Source: Deltaproteobacteria bacterium
Lineage (GTDB): Bacteria; Myxococcota_A; Polyangia; Haliangiales; Haliangiaceae
Direction of reading: 5' to 3'
Assembly (NCBI GenBank): GCA_021413675.1
Contig: JAIOQA010000327.1
Location: forward strand, 1 to 46,841
Length of the DNA stretch: 46,841 bases
Under the pieces are notes generated by a model. The model ran no database searches, was not told where the DNA came from, and was given only the letters and a program-made list of their open reading frames with translations. Shown piece after piece: positions 32,903-41,236 of the stretch (position 1 is its first letter; each line of letters opens with the position of its first letter). The translations under genes and the position numbers were made by a program.

Positions 32903-33453
32903 CCGTGGCGACCGACTACCTCGTTTGGATCGACATGGAGATGACCGGCCTCGACCCCGAGCGCGAGCGCGTGATCGAGCTGGCCGCGATCATCACCGAC
33001 AAGGACCTCGTGATCGTGGCCGAGGGCCCCGAGCTGGTCGTGCACCAGTCGGAGGAGATCCTCGGCGCGATGGACGACTGGAACAAGAAGCACCACGGCG
33101 GCTCGGGGCTGGTCGAGCGCGTCCGCGCGTCCACGATCAGCGACGCCGACGCCGACGCCGCGGTGGTCGCGTTCATCGACGCCCACGTGCCGGCGGCCGA
33201 GCGGCCGGTGCTCGCCGGGAACTCGATTCACCAGGATCGCCGGTTCATCAACCGATACCTGCCCGTGCTCGACCGCCGGCTGCACTACCGGATGGTCGAT
33301 GTCTCGACGGTCAAGGAGCTGGCGCGCCGCTGGTACCCGGCGCTCTACGACAGCCGCCCCGCGAAGCGCGAGAGCCACCGCGCCCTCGACGACATCCGCG
33401 AGTCGATCGACGAGCTGCGGTTCTATCGTCAGACCGTGTTCTTGCCCCGGTGA
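32899..33453 (+). CDS. orn: Oligoribonuclease
   Basis: A 184-residue DEDDh 3'-5' exonuclease that degrades 2-5 base RNAs (nanoRNAs) including linear di-GMP. The first motif is WIDMEMTGLDPE, followed by the characteristic NSIHQDRRFI and the final HRALDDIRESI containing His and Asp. Length is normal. The GTG start overlaps the stop of the glutamate synthase-like gene by four bases, so the two are co-translated although no functional link is evident. Confidence 0.96.
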   Translation: MTVATDYLVWIDMEMTGLDPERERVIELAAIITDKDLVIVAEGPELVVHQSEEILGAMDDWNKKHHGGSGLVERVRASTISDADADAAVVAFIDAHVPAAERPVLAGNSIHQDRRFINRYLPVLDRRLHYRMVDVSTVKELARRWYPALYDSRPAKRESHRALDDIRESIDELRFYRQTVFLPR

Positions 33454-33529
33454 TCTCCGCGACCACGCGACGCGCACCGAACCGCGCGCGGGCGATCCGC
33501 GCGCGGTACTGTTGTGCCCTGGAGGCTCC

Positions 33530-34951
33530 GTGAACGACACCCTCGTCATGATCATGGCGGGCGGCCGTGGCTCGCGCCTCGGCCCGCTCACCGTCCACCG
33601 CTCGAAGCCCGCGGTGCCCTTTGCCGGGCGCTACCGCATCATCGACTTCGCGCTCTCGAACTTCGTCAACTCGGGCTACCGCCGCATCTACCTGCTCACG
33701 CAGTACATGTCGTCGAGCCTGATCAAGCACCTCAACCGCAACTGGCGGCTGTCGGGCTTCGGCGAGTACATCGAGGTCGTGCCGGCGCAGATGCGGCTGG
33801 GCGAGTTCTGGTACCGCGGCACCGCCGACGCCGTGTACCAGAACCTGAACCTGGTCCGCGACGCGCGCCCGAGCCACGTCGCGGTGTTCGGCGGCGACCA
33901 CGTCTACAAGTTCGCGGTCGATCAGATGGAGCGCGAGCACCGCGACAACCACGCCGACCTGACCGTCGCCGCGGTGCCGGTGCCGGTCGCCGACGCCCGC
34001 GACTTCGGCGTGATCCACGTCGACGAGCGCGGCCGGATCACCGGCTTCGTCGAGAAGCCCGAGCACCCGCCGGAGATGCCCGGCCGCCCGGGCTGGGCGC
34101 TGGCCTCGATGGGCAACTACATCTTCCGGCGCGAGGCGCTCGAGCGCGCGCTCACCGAGGACGCCGCCGACACCGGCTCGCGCCACGACTTCGGCAAGGA
34201 CGTCATCCCGCGCCTGGTCGCGCAGGGCGCGCGGATCTTCGCGTACGACTTCGCCAAGAACCGCATCCCGGGCGAGCCCGCCGACGCGCAGCCGTACTGG
34301 CGCGACGTCGGGACGATCGAGAGCTACTTCACCTCCAACATGGAGCTGCGGGCGCGCGTCCCCGCGCTCGATCTCTACAACCGCAACTGGCGGATCCGGA
34401 CCGCGCAGCGCGACTACCCGCCCGCGCGGTTCGTGCGCGGCGGCGAGGGCCTGGGCCCGGCGTCGGTCGACGACAGCCTGATCTGCGAGGGATCGATCAT
34501 CGCCTCCGCGGTGCTGCGCGAGGTCGTGATCGGCTACGACTGCTTCGTGCACGCGGGCGCCGAGGTCACCGACTCGATCGTGCTGTCGGGTTGCGATCTC
34601 GGCGCGGGCAGCCGCCTGCACCGCGTGATCCTCGACAAGAACTGCAAGGTCGCGCCGGGCGTGGTGATCGGCGAGGACGAGGCCGAGGATCGCGCGCGCT
34701 TCCCGTTCGTGACCTCGACCGGCATCGTCGTCCTGCCCAAGGGCACGGTCGTGCCGGCCACCGGGCCGGTGATCCTCGCCAACGACGTCGCCGAGCTGCT
34801 CGCCAACGAGCCCGAGCTCCGGCGCGACCTGCGGCCCGGCACGTACACGGTGTCGATGCAGTCGCGACACAGCTACGACTCGGCGGGCCCGCGCTTCAAG
34901 CGCTACGGCACCACCGAGGCGCTGCCGATCATCGACGATGATGAGATCTGA
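33530..34951 (+). CDS. glgC: Glucose-1-phosphate adenylyltransferase
   Basis: A 473-residue ADP-glucose pyrophosphorylase making the donor for glycogen. Motifs: MAGGRGSRLGPLT (nucleotide loop), SKPAVPFAGRYRIIDFALSN, the WYRGTADAVYQN loop, FGGDHVYK and GFVEKPEHPP, then a left-handed beta-helix C-terminus (SLICEGSIIASAVLREVVIG and HRVILDKNCKV). GTG start with GGAGG four bases upstream. The first ATG-like codons inside would remove the loop. The glycogen synthase gene follows after 39 bases, giving a glgC-glgA operon. Confidence 0.95.
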   Translation: MNDTLVMIMAGGRGSRLGPLTVHRSKPAVPFAGRYRIIDFALSNFVNSGYRRIYLLTQYMSSSLIKHLNRNWRLSGFGEYIEVVPAQMRLGEFWYRGTADAVYQNLNLVRDARPSHVAVFGGDHVYKFAVDQMEREHRDNHADLTVAAVPVPVADARDFGVIHVDERGRITGFVEKPEHPPEMPGRPGWALASMGNYIFRREALERALTEDAADTGSRHDFGKDVIPRLVAQGARIFAYDFAKNRIPGEPADAQPYWRDVGTIESYFTSNMELRARVPALDLYNRNWRIRTAQRDYPPARFVRGGEGLGPASVDDSLICEGSIIASAVLREVVIGYDCFVHAGAEVTDSIVLSGCDLGAGSRLHRVILDKNCKVAPGVVIGEDEAEDRARFPFVTSTGIVVLPKGTVVPATGPVILANDVAELLANEPELRRDLRPGTYTVSMQSRHSYDSAGPRFKRYGTTEALPIIDDDEI

Positions 34952-34990
34952 GAAGTTGTCATCGCGCCTCACCCGCGCCGGGGCCGCGCC

Positions 34991-36523
34991 ATGATCCGCG
35001 TCCTGCATGTCGCCAGCGAGGCCGCGCCGTGGGCGCAGACCGGCGGCCTCGCGGATGTCGTCGGGGCCCTGCCCCAGGCGCTGGCCGCGACCCCGGCGCT
35101 CGACGTCGGCCTGCTCATCCCGCTGTACCGCGGCGTGCTCGCGCGGCTGAAGGCGGCGGGCCACACGGTCAGCTACGGGCCGCCACTCGCCGTCGGCGGG
35201 GTCGAGGCGCGGCTCGCGTCGATCGGCCGGGTCGGCGGGGTCGCGACCGCGTTCCTCGACGCGCCGGCGCTCTACGATCGCGAGGGGCTCTACAGCGCGC
35301 CCAGCCACGAGTTCATCGACAACCACCGGCGGTTCGCGGCGCTGTGCCGGGCCGCGGTGGCGCACGGGCCGGCGGTGTTCGGCGACGCGCGACCGGTCGA
35401 CGTGATCCACGCCCACGACTGGCAGGCGGCGCTCGCGCCGGCCTACGTGCGCCTCGGCGTGCGCGATCCGGTGGCGGTTGCCCACGCCGCGCCGCTCGGC
35501 GCCAAGGCCGTCGACGTCCCGCCGGTGGTGCCGCCGTCACCGGCGATCGCGACGGTGTTCACGATCCTCAACCTCGCCTACCAGGGCCGGTTCGCCAAGC
35601 GCGCGACCGAGGAGGTGGGCCTGCCGTGGTCGGTGTTCACCCACGACAAGATGGAGGCCTGGGATCAGCTGTGCCTCTTGAAGGGCGGCCTGGTCTTCGC
35701 CGATCGCCTGACCACGGTGAGCCCGACCTACGCGCGCGAGATCCGCACCCACGCCGCCGGCGAGGGGCTCGACGGGTTCCTGCGCCACGAGGCCGCGCCG
35801 CTGTCGGGCATCGTCAACGGCATCGACGCGGTCAGCTGGGATCCGGCGCGCGATCCGGCGCTCGCGGCGCCGTTCGCGCTCGGCGACATGGCCGGCAAGG
35901 CCCGCTGCAAGGCGGCGCTCCTCGCCGAGCTGGGCTGGACCGACGACGACTCGGCGCTGGCGGTGGTGATCGCGCGGATGACCAGCCAGAAGGGCCTCGA
36001 TCTGGTCGCCGAGCTGGTGCCCGAGGCCGCCGCGCTGGGCGTGCGGATCGCGGTGCTCGGCGCCGGCGACCGCGCGCTCGAGGATCGCTTCACGTGGCTC
36101 GCGGACACGTTCCGCGATCACGTGCGCGTGGCGATCGGCTTCGACGTCGCGCGCGCGCGTCGCTACTACGCCGGCGCCGATCTGTTCGTGATGCCGTCGC
36201 GGTTCGAGCCGTGCGGCATCGGCCAGATGTACGCGATGCGCTACGGCGCGGTGCCGGTCGTGAGCGCGGTCGGCGGCCTGGTCGACACCGTCGAGGACGT
36301 GGTCGGCGGCGGCGAGCGCCACGGCACCGGCTTCCGGTTCGCGCCGGTCACCACCCCGGCGCTGCACGCGGCGATGGAGCGGGCGCTCGCGGCGTACCGC
36401 GCGCCCGAGGCCTGGGCCCGGATCCAGGCCCGCGCGATGCGCCGCGACTCGTCGTGGCGCGAGTCCGCGGATGCCTACGCGGCGCTCTACGCCGACGCGC
36501 TCGACGCCCGCCGCCGCGCGTAG
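34991..36523 (+). CDS. glgA: Glycogen (starch) synthase, GT5
   Basis: A 510-residue GT5 glycosyltransferase that extends alpha-1,4-glucan from ADP-glucose. The N-terminal donor loop is QTGGLADVVGALPQAL (16-31); in most GlgA enzymes the first residue is Lys (KTGGL) and contacts the sugar nucleotide, here it is Gln16. The C-terminal domain has the expected MPSRFEPCGIGQMYAMRYG and GGLVDTVED motifs. Length is slightly above E. coli GlgA (477), with a Pro/Ala-rich insert near residue 170-185. ATG start. It is the last gene before the large non-coding block. Confidence 0.94.
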   Translation: MIRVLHVASEAAPWAQTGGLADVVGALPQALAATPALDVGLLIPLYRGVLARLKAAGHTVSYGPPLAVGGVEARLASIGRVGGVATAFLDAPALYDREGLYSAPSHEFIDNHRRFAALCRAAVAHGPAVFGDARPVDVIHAHDWQAALAPAYVRLGVRDPVAVAHAAPLGAKAVDVPPVVPPSPAIATVFTILNLAYQGRFAKRATEEVGLPWSVFTHDKMEAWDQLCLLKGGLVFADRLTTVSPTYAREIRTHAAGEGLDGFLRHEAAPLSGIVNGIDAVSWDPARDPALAAPFALGDMAGKARCKAALLAELGWTDDDSALAVVIARMTSQKGLDLVAELVPEAAALGVRIAVLGAGDRALEDRFTWLADTFRDHVRVAIGFDVARARRYYAGADLFVMPSRFEPCGIGQMYAMRYGAVPVVSAVGGLVDTVEDVVGGGERHGTGFRFAPVTTPALHAAMERALAAYRAPEAWARIQARAMRRDSSWRESADAYAALYADALDARRRA

Positions 36524-36621
36524 CCGTCAGCGGGTGGCCGCCCGGTGTGCCCGCTGACCGTGGGCAGGCGTGATCGAGCGCGCCCGCACGGGGTCGAGGC
36601 CGACCCACCGCGCAGGCCGGC

Positions 36622-36902
36622 GTCCGCCACTCCGGACATGCCCGCCGTTCGCCTCGTTCATGTGTCCGGCCGGTGTCCGGACCGTGTGTCCGCCACACGG
36701 ACATCGTCACCGGGCCCCGGTTCTCGACGAGGAACGCCGCCGGGCGTCCGGAGTGCCGGACGAGCCGTCCGGAGTGTCGGACGTCCCCAGGCCCGGCTGG
36801 TCGGACCTGGCGTCCGTCTGCCGGACATCACCCCTGAGCGGTGAATCACGGCGGCCTCACCCCCTGACGCGACGTGTCCGCCCCCCGGACGAGAGAGTCC
36901 GG
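36622..36902. repeat. Phased GTCCG/CGGAC array in non-coding DNA
   Basis: Seventeen GTCCG or CGGAC pentamers occur in 281 bases, often as alternating orientations spaced 10 or 11 bases apart: 36746/36757/36767/36778, 36802/36812/36822, 36876/36886/36897. Several pairs form perfect hairpins, such as CGTCCGG-AGTG-CCGGACG (36745-36762), TGTCCG-CCACA-CGGACA (36687-36703) and CCGGAC-GAGAGA-GTCCGG (36885-36902). No credible gene lies here; stretches that stay open are short and Pro/Arg-rich. It directly precedes a cluster of DnaA-like boxes. Confidence 0.85.
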
Positions 36903-36903
36903 G

Positions 36904-37019
36904 CTTTCCACAGGGCTGTCGACAACCCGCCGTCAAGGCCGGCTTATCCACAGTGGCGTTTGAACCTAAAGGCTCGATAAGGAAGCACTTGCTAGCTCCT
37001 GCCAGGGCCCTGTGGACAA
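36904..37019. other. DnaA-box cluster; candidate replication origin
   Basis: A perfect DnaA box TTATCCACA (36944-36952), TTGTCCACA in reverse (37011-37019, 8 of 9), CTTTCCACA (36904-36912, 7 of 9) and TTGTCGACA in reverse (36917-36925, 7 of 9) lie within 116 bases. Between the last two, 36957-36993 is the least GC-rich stretch of this region and could be an unwinding element. dnaA, dnaN, rpmH and parAB are not in the window, so this may be a chromosomal origin away from dnaA, or a DnaA-regulated site. From 37020 to 37247 I see nothing further. Confidence 0.5.
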
Positions 37020-37247
37020 GCTGTGGCGACCGTGTGCTGGCCCCGCCGGGAGCGCACCGAGGTCGCAGACTTATGTCTCGCCTGACGCTCAGGGCGACAC
37101 GTGAACCGGGTCCGCGCCAGATCGGCGCGAACCGCGGTCACACTGCGCCGATGTTCATGTGTTCCAGGGTGCGATCGGGATCGTCCCGGGGCGGGTTGGA
37201 CCGGCGTGGCGCGGCCCCGCTCCCGGTTGCTGGTAGCCTGGCGCCGC

Positions 37248-39116
37248 ATGGCCGAGCCCGGCTCCCGCACCGCCCGCTGGGTGCTCGCCGCCCTGCTCGC
37301 GATCGGCACGGTCGTGTGGGCGCTGAGCCGCGAGGACCAGCACCGCCCGACCGCGGATCCCCACGCCGACGCGCCCTACTACTACGTCTACCTCCCGTCG
37401 CTCGTCCTCGATCACGATCTGCAGTTCGCGAACCAGTACCAGGAGACCAAGAACTGGTACCGGCTCGGCAACACGCCTACCGGCCGCCCAGGCAACGTGT
37501 TCGGCATCGGGCCGGCGATCTACGGCCTGCCCGCGTTCGTGATCGGCCACGCGATCGCCAAGGCGACCGACGAGCGCACCGATGGCTTCTCGCGCTGGGA
37601 GACGTGGAGCTACACGTTCGCGTCGTTGCCGTGGAGCCTGGCCGCGGTGTGGCTGGCGTTCCGGCTGTGCCGGCGGCGCTTCGGCGGCGGCGCGCGCGCG
37701 CTGGTCGGCCCCGTGATCGCCGCCTGCGCGGGCCCGGTCGTCTACTACGCGGTCCGCCAGCCGGGCTACGCGCACCCGGTCGCCACGTTCTTCGCCACCT
37801 GGTTCATCGAGCGCTGGGACGCGAGCTACGAGCAGCCCGGGCCGCGCTCGCTGCGCACCTGGCTGGTGCTCGGCGCCACGCTCGGCGCGGCGGCGCTCGC
37901 GCGGCCGCAGCTCGCGCTGTGGGGCGTCTTGCTCGCGCGCGCGGCGATCGACGATCTCGACGCGCGCGACGCGCTGCCCGGCTGGCGCTGGAAGCTGCCG
38001 CTGCGCTGGCTCGGCGCGGGCGCGATCGCGGCGCTGGTGTTCGCGCCGCAGCTGGTCGCGTGGAAGGTGCTCTACGGCCACTACTACGTCGTGCCGCAGG
38101 GCCCGGGCTTCATGCGCTGGGACGATCCGTGCTGGAGCGAGACCTTGTTCTCGTCGCGCAACGGGCTGTTCGCGTGGTCGCCGGCGTACGCGCTGTTCGG
38201 CGTCGCGCTGGTGGTCGCGCTGCGCCGCATGCCGCGGCTCGCGGGCGCGCTGATCGCCGGCGTGCTGCTGCAGGCGATCGCCAACGGCGCGGTCTGGGAC
38301 TGGTGGGCCGGCGGCTCGTTCGGCGGCCGGCGCTTCGACTCGGCGTACCTCGCGTTCGCGGTCGGCGCGCAGCTGCTGGTCGCGCTGATCCTCGCCGCGC
38401 TCGCGCGCGCCCGCGCGGGCCTGCGCGATCGCGCCGTCGTGCCGCTGGTCCGCGGCGGCGCGGCGGTCGCGGCGATCGCGATCCTCGGCGCGCTGGTGAT
38501 CGCGAACCTGCAGCTGGCGGCCGCGACCAGCGTGACCTCGGCGCGCATCAAGGGCGGCGAGCCCGCCGCGCCGATCCTGCGCCGCACCGGCAAGGGCCCG
38601 ATCGGCACGATCGCCGGGTGGGCCTCGTCGCTCGCGACCTGGCCGGCGCGCGCCGCGTTCGCGTGGGCCCACGACGCGCCGCTCGACGCCTACGATCGCG
38701 TCGTCGGCGCGCACGTGCTCGGCGACACCTACCCCGGCCTCAACAGCTACAAGGACGAGCGCACCGCCGAGCTCGACTTCCGCGACGTCGGGCGGCCGAT
38801 CTTCGGCGGGCTCGCGCCGGGGCCGCGCCCCAACACCGCGGTGATGACCGGCGAGCGCGCGCGCATCCTGGTCGTGCTCAACCGCGGCGGCCGCCTGGAT
38901 CTGCGGCTCGCGCTCGAGGGCGGCGGCCAGGTCGCGGTGTCGTGGAACGGCCGCGAGCGGCTCGCGACCGCGTTCGCGACCGGCGCGGTCTTCACGATCC
39001 GCGTCGACGATCTGCGCCGCGGCGCCAACGACCTCGTGATCGAGGCGCCCGCTGGCACCGTGCTCCGGCCGATCGGGCTCGAGGGCTCGGACATCCCGCA
39101 GCCGCCGCGGATCTGA
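37248..39116 (+). CDS. Polytopic membrane protein, GT-C-like
   Basis: A 622-residue membrane protein with about 10 hydrophobic segments to ~residue 430 and a soluble C-terminal domain. The first loop after the N-terminal helix reads DPHADAPYYYVYLPSLVLDH, an acidic/aromatic loop like that in GT39/GT-C glycosyltransferases or related proteins. The C-terminal ~110 residues form a beta-rich module (ILVVLNRGGRLDLRLALEG) that may bind sugars. A similar overall plan is seen in the gene at 41237, so this organism has several such proteins here. Start ATG 37248 gives a good n-region for the first helix. Substrate unknown. Confidence 0.65.
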   Translation: MAEPGSRTARWVLAALLAIGTVVWALSREDQHRPTADPHADAPYYYVYLPSLVLDHDLQFANQYQETKNWYRLGNTPTGRPGNVFGIGPAIYGLPAFVIGHAIAKATDERTDGFSRWETWSYTFASLPWSLAAVWLAFRLCRRRFGGGARALVGPVIAACAGPVVYYAVRQPGYAHPVATFFATWFIERWDASYEQPGPRSLRTWLVLGATLGAAALARPQLALWGVLLARAAIDDLDARDALPGWRWKLPLRWLGAGAIAALVFAPQLVAWKVLYGHYYVVPQGPGFMRWDDPCWSETLFSSRNGLFAWSPAYALFGVALVVALRRMPRLAGALIAGVLLQAIANGAVWDWWAGGSFGGRRFDSAYLAFAVGAQLLVALILAALARARAGLRDRAVVPLVRGGAAVAAIAILGALVIANLQLAAATSVTSARIKGGEPAAPILRRTGKGPIGTIAGWASSLATWPARAAFAWAHDAPLDAYDRVVGAHVLGDTYPGLNSYKDERTAELDFRDVGRPIFGGLAPGPRPNTAVMTGERARILVVLNRGGRLDLRLALEGGGQVAVSWNGRERLATAFATGAVFTIRVDDLRRGANDLVIEAPAGTVLRPIGLEGSDIPQPPRI

Positions 39117-39599
39117 GCGCGCGGACGGACAGCGTGCGCTCGATCAGGTCGTCGATCGCCGCGAGCGAATCGGGGTCCGCCAGCACGGCCTCGTAGACCT
39201 CGCGGCCCAGCGCGATCAGGCCGGCGCGAAAATCCCGAACGCGTCGTCACCGCAGCCGCCGTGGATCAGATACGCCGCGCTCCGCAGGTCCCAGCGGTAG
39301 GCCCGCCGCATCGCCTGCGCGAACGCGGCCTCGACCGCGACGACGTCGGCGTCGCCGAGCGCCTCGAGCTCCGCGGTGAACGCGGCGCACGACGCCGCGA
39401 GCTCGCCCTGCGCGGTCGCGTTCACCCGCGCGACGATCGCCCACAAGCGGTCCTCGCCGCCGGCCGCGGGGCGCTTCGCCGACGCGGGGCGCTTCGCCGG
39501 CGCGGGGCGCTTCGCCGCCAGCGTGCCCGTGCGCGCCGTCGCCGCGCCCGCTCGCTTGCCGCCTGGTGCTCGGGTCGCGCGCGTCTTCCTGGTCGCCAT
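38992..39599 (-). pseudogene. DUF4240-domain protein, frameshifted near its end
   Basis: Starting at the ATG at 39599, a basic Ala/Lys/Pro-rich region (three AKRPA-type repeats) is followed by a DUF4240 domain: LWAIVARVNATAQGEL, YRWDLRSAAYLIHGGCGDDAF. The frame then ends at 39216 in GIFAPA. One base earlier in frame the sequence continues as DFRAGLIALGREVYEAVLAD, exactly the DUF4240 continuation, open as far as 38992. So a base is missing at the GGG near 39235. The restored frame would run into the end of the convergent membrane-protein gene, so its true stop is uncertain. Function of the family unknown. Confidence 0.7.
39463..39516 (-). repeat. Three tandem 18-base units encoding AKRPA-type repeats
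   Basis: Units at 39463-39480, 39481-39498 and 39499-39516 differ only in their first bases and share CGCGGGGCGCTTCGCC. They lie inside the 5' part of the DUF4240 gene and encode a Lys/Pro/Ala repeat, probably a flexible, nucleic-acid-like-binding tail. Confidence 0.85.
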
Positions 39600-39735
39600 C
39601 GGAACATCCTCTCGCGCAGCGCGGCCGCGCCTCGACCGCGCCCGCACGGGGCATCGTACCGCGAACGCGTCGGCCGCCTCACGCATCGGCCGATGCCCGG
39701 ACCCGGGAGTTCTCCGATCTTCGATTTGCGTCGAC

Positions 39736-39756
39736 CGATTTCCGAATGGGGAATCG
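39736..39756. promoter_or_regulatory. Inverted repeat in the divergent intergenic region
   Basis: CGATTTCC-GAATG-GGGAATCG, arms matching at seven of eight positions, in the ~300-base gap between the DUF4240 and cytochrome genes (39600-39900). The surrounding 39719-39756 is unusually AT-rich for the window. It could be an operator for either gene; no clear sigma70 promoter was recognised. Confidence 0.35.
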
Positions 39757-39900
39757 AGACCGGTGAGTGGAGCCTCGAGGAGCCGCCGTATCTAGCGAAT
39801 GCCGCGCGCCGCGCGCTGGCACGCCGGCGCCAAGTCGCGATGCCCCGCGGTGATCGGTCGTTCTCACGGTCGTGGCCGGAGAGTTGCTGAACGTCCCTGC

Positions 39901-41232
39901 ATGACGAACTCACGCTGGATGTCTCTCGCGCTGCTCGCGTGCCTGCCGCTCACCGGCTGCATCTCCGACGAGCCGGGCGCGACCGACGAGCTCGACACGA
40001 GCTCCGTCTCCTTGCACGGCGCCGATCACGATCACGCGCACCGCGACGTGTTTCCCGACGACACCGGCTGGTTCGCGAGCCAGCGCGAGGCCGGCCCGAT
40101 CGCGCACGACGGGCCGTTCTTCGACGAGTTCGGCACCAACGGCCGGACCTGCGGCACGTGCCACGCCGCGCGCGATGGCTGGACGATCACGCCCGATCAC
40201 GTCCGCGCGCTGTTCCGCCAGACCCACGGCACGCACCCACTGTTCCGCACCAACGACGGCTCGACCTCGCCGCTCGCCGACACGTCGACGCTCGAGGCCC
40301 GCCGCCGCGCCTATCGGCTGTTGCTCGATCGCGCGGTGATCCGGGTCGGCCTGCCGATGCCGAGCGTCGCCGACTTCGAGCTGATCGCCGTCGACGATCC
40401 GTACGGCTACGCGAGCGCGCGCGAGCTGTCGCTGTTCCGCCGCCCGCTGCCCGCGACCAACCTGCGGTTCATCCCGGCGGTGATGTGGGATGGGCGCGTG
40501 GTCGCCCCGACCGTCGACGCCGCGCTGCTGCTGCAGGCCGACGGCGCCACGCTCGGCCACGCCGCGGCGCTCGCCCCGCTGCCGGCCGCCGCGCGCGCCG
40601 AGATCGTCGCGTTCGAGCGCGGGCTCACCACCGCGCAGGTCCGCGATCGCGGCGCAGGCCGCCTCGATCAGCATGGCGGGCGCGGCGGCGTCGACGAGCT
40701 CGCGCTGACCGATCGCGTCGATGCCCGCTTCGATCTGTTCGACGCGTGGCTCGGGGACGCGCCCGACGCGCAGGCCTGCGACCACGGCGCGCGCGCCGAG
40801 GCCCGCCGCGCCGCGATCGCCCGCGGCCAGGAGCTCTTCAACACCCGCACGAACGCCGCCGGTCGCACCTGCCGCGGCTGCCACAGCGTCGCGAACGTCG
40901 GCAGCAACGCGAACGGGACGTTCTTCGACATCGGGGTCGCGGCCGGGACGCGCCGCTCCGCCGACCAGCCGCTGTACACGTTCCGCAACCGGGCCACCGG
41001 CGCGATCCGCACGACGACCGATCCGGGGCGCGCGCTGGTCACCGGCAAGTGGGCCGACCTGAACCGCTTCAAGGTGCCGGTGCTGCGCGGGCTGGCGGCG
41101 CGCGCGCCGTACTTCCACGACGGCTCGGCCGAGTCGATCGACGACGTGATCCTGTTCTACGAGGAGTCGCTGCAGTTCGCGTTCACGGCCGACGAGGAAG
41201 CCGACCTGCGCGCGTTCCTGGGCGCGCTCTGA
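39901..41232 (+). CDS. Di-heme cytochrome c lipoprotein (peroxidase/MauG-like)
   Basis: A 443-residue exported protein with lipobox LTGC. Two heme-attachment motifs occur: CGTCH (84-88) in an [13 protein letters not shown] context, and CRGCH (324-328). Conserved surroundings include GQELFNTRT and [18 protein letters not shown], the latter very typical of di-heme cytochrome c peroxidases and related oxidases. A His-rich segment (HGADHDHAH) near residues 40-48 may bind metal. It likely works in the periplasm reducing peroxide or oxidising organic substrates. ATG start; ends four bases before the convergent membrane-protein gene. Confidence 0.88.
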   Translation: MTNSRWMSLALLACLPLTGCISDEPGATDELDTSSVSLHGADHDHAHRDVFPDDTGWFASQREAGPIAHDGPFFDEFGTNGRTCGTCHAARDGWTITPDHVRALFRQTHGTHPLFRTNDGSTSPLADTSTLEARRRAYRLLLDRAVIRVGLPMPSVADFELIAVDDPYGYASARELSLFRRPLPATNLRFIPAVMWDGRVVAPTVDAALLLQADGATLGHAAALAPLPAAARAEIVAFERGLTTAQVRDRGAGRLDQHGGRGGVDELALTDRVDARFDLFDAWLGDAPDAQACDHGARAEARRAAIARGQELFNTRTNAAGRTCRGCHSVANVGSNANGTFFDIGVAAGTRRSADQPLYTFRNRATGAIRTTTDPGRALVTGKWADLNRFKVPVLRGLAARAPYFHDGSAESIDDVILFYEESLQFAFTADEEADLRAFLGAL

Positions 41233-41236
41233 TCGC

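Noticed and set aside
36545..36980. Short open frames in the glgA-downstream gap
   Set aside because: Pro/Arg-rich translations that change frame across the GTCCG repeats, no homology-like motifs.
37093..37108. CACGTGAA near the DnaA boxes as a possible parS site
   Set aside because: Only about 10 of 16 positions match the parS consensus and symmetry is lost.
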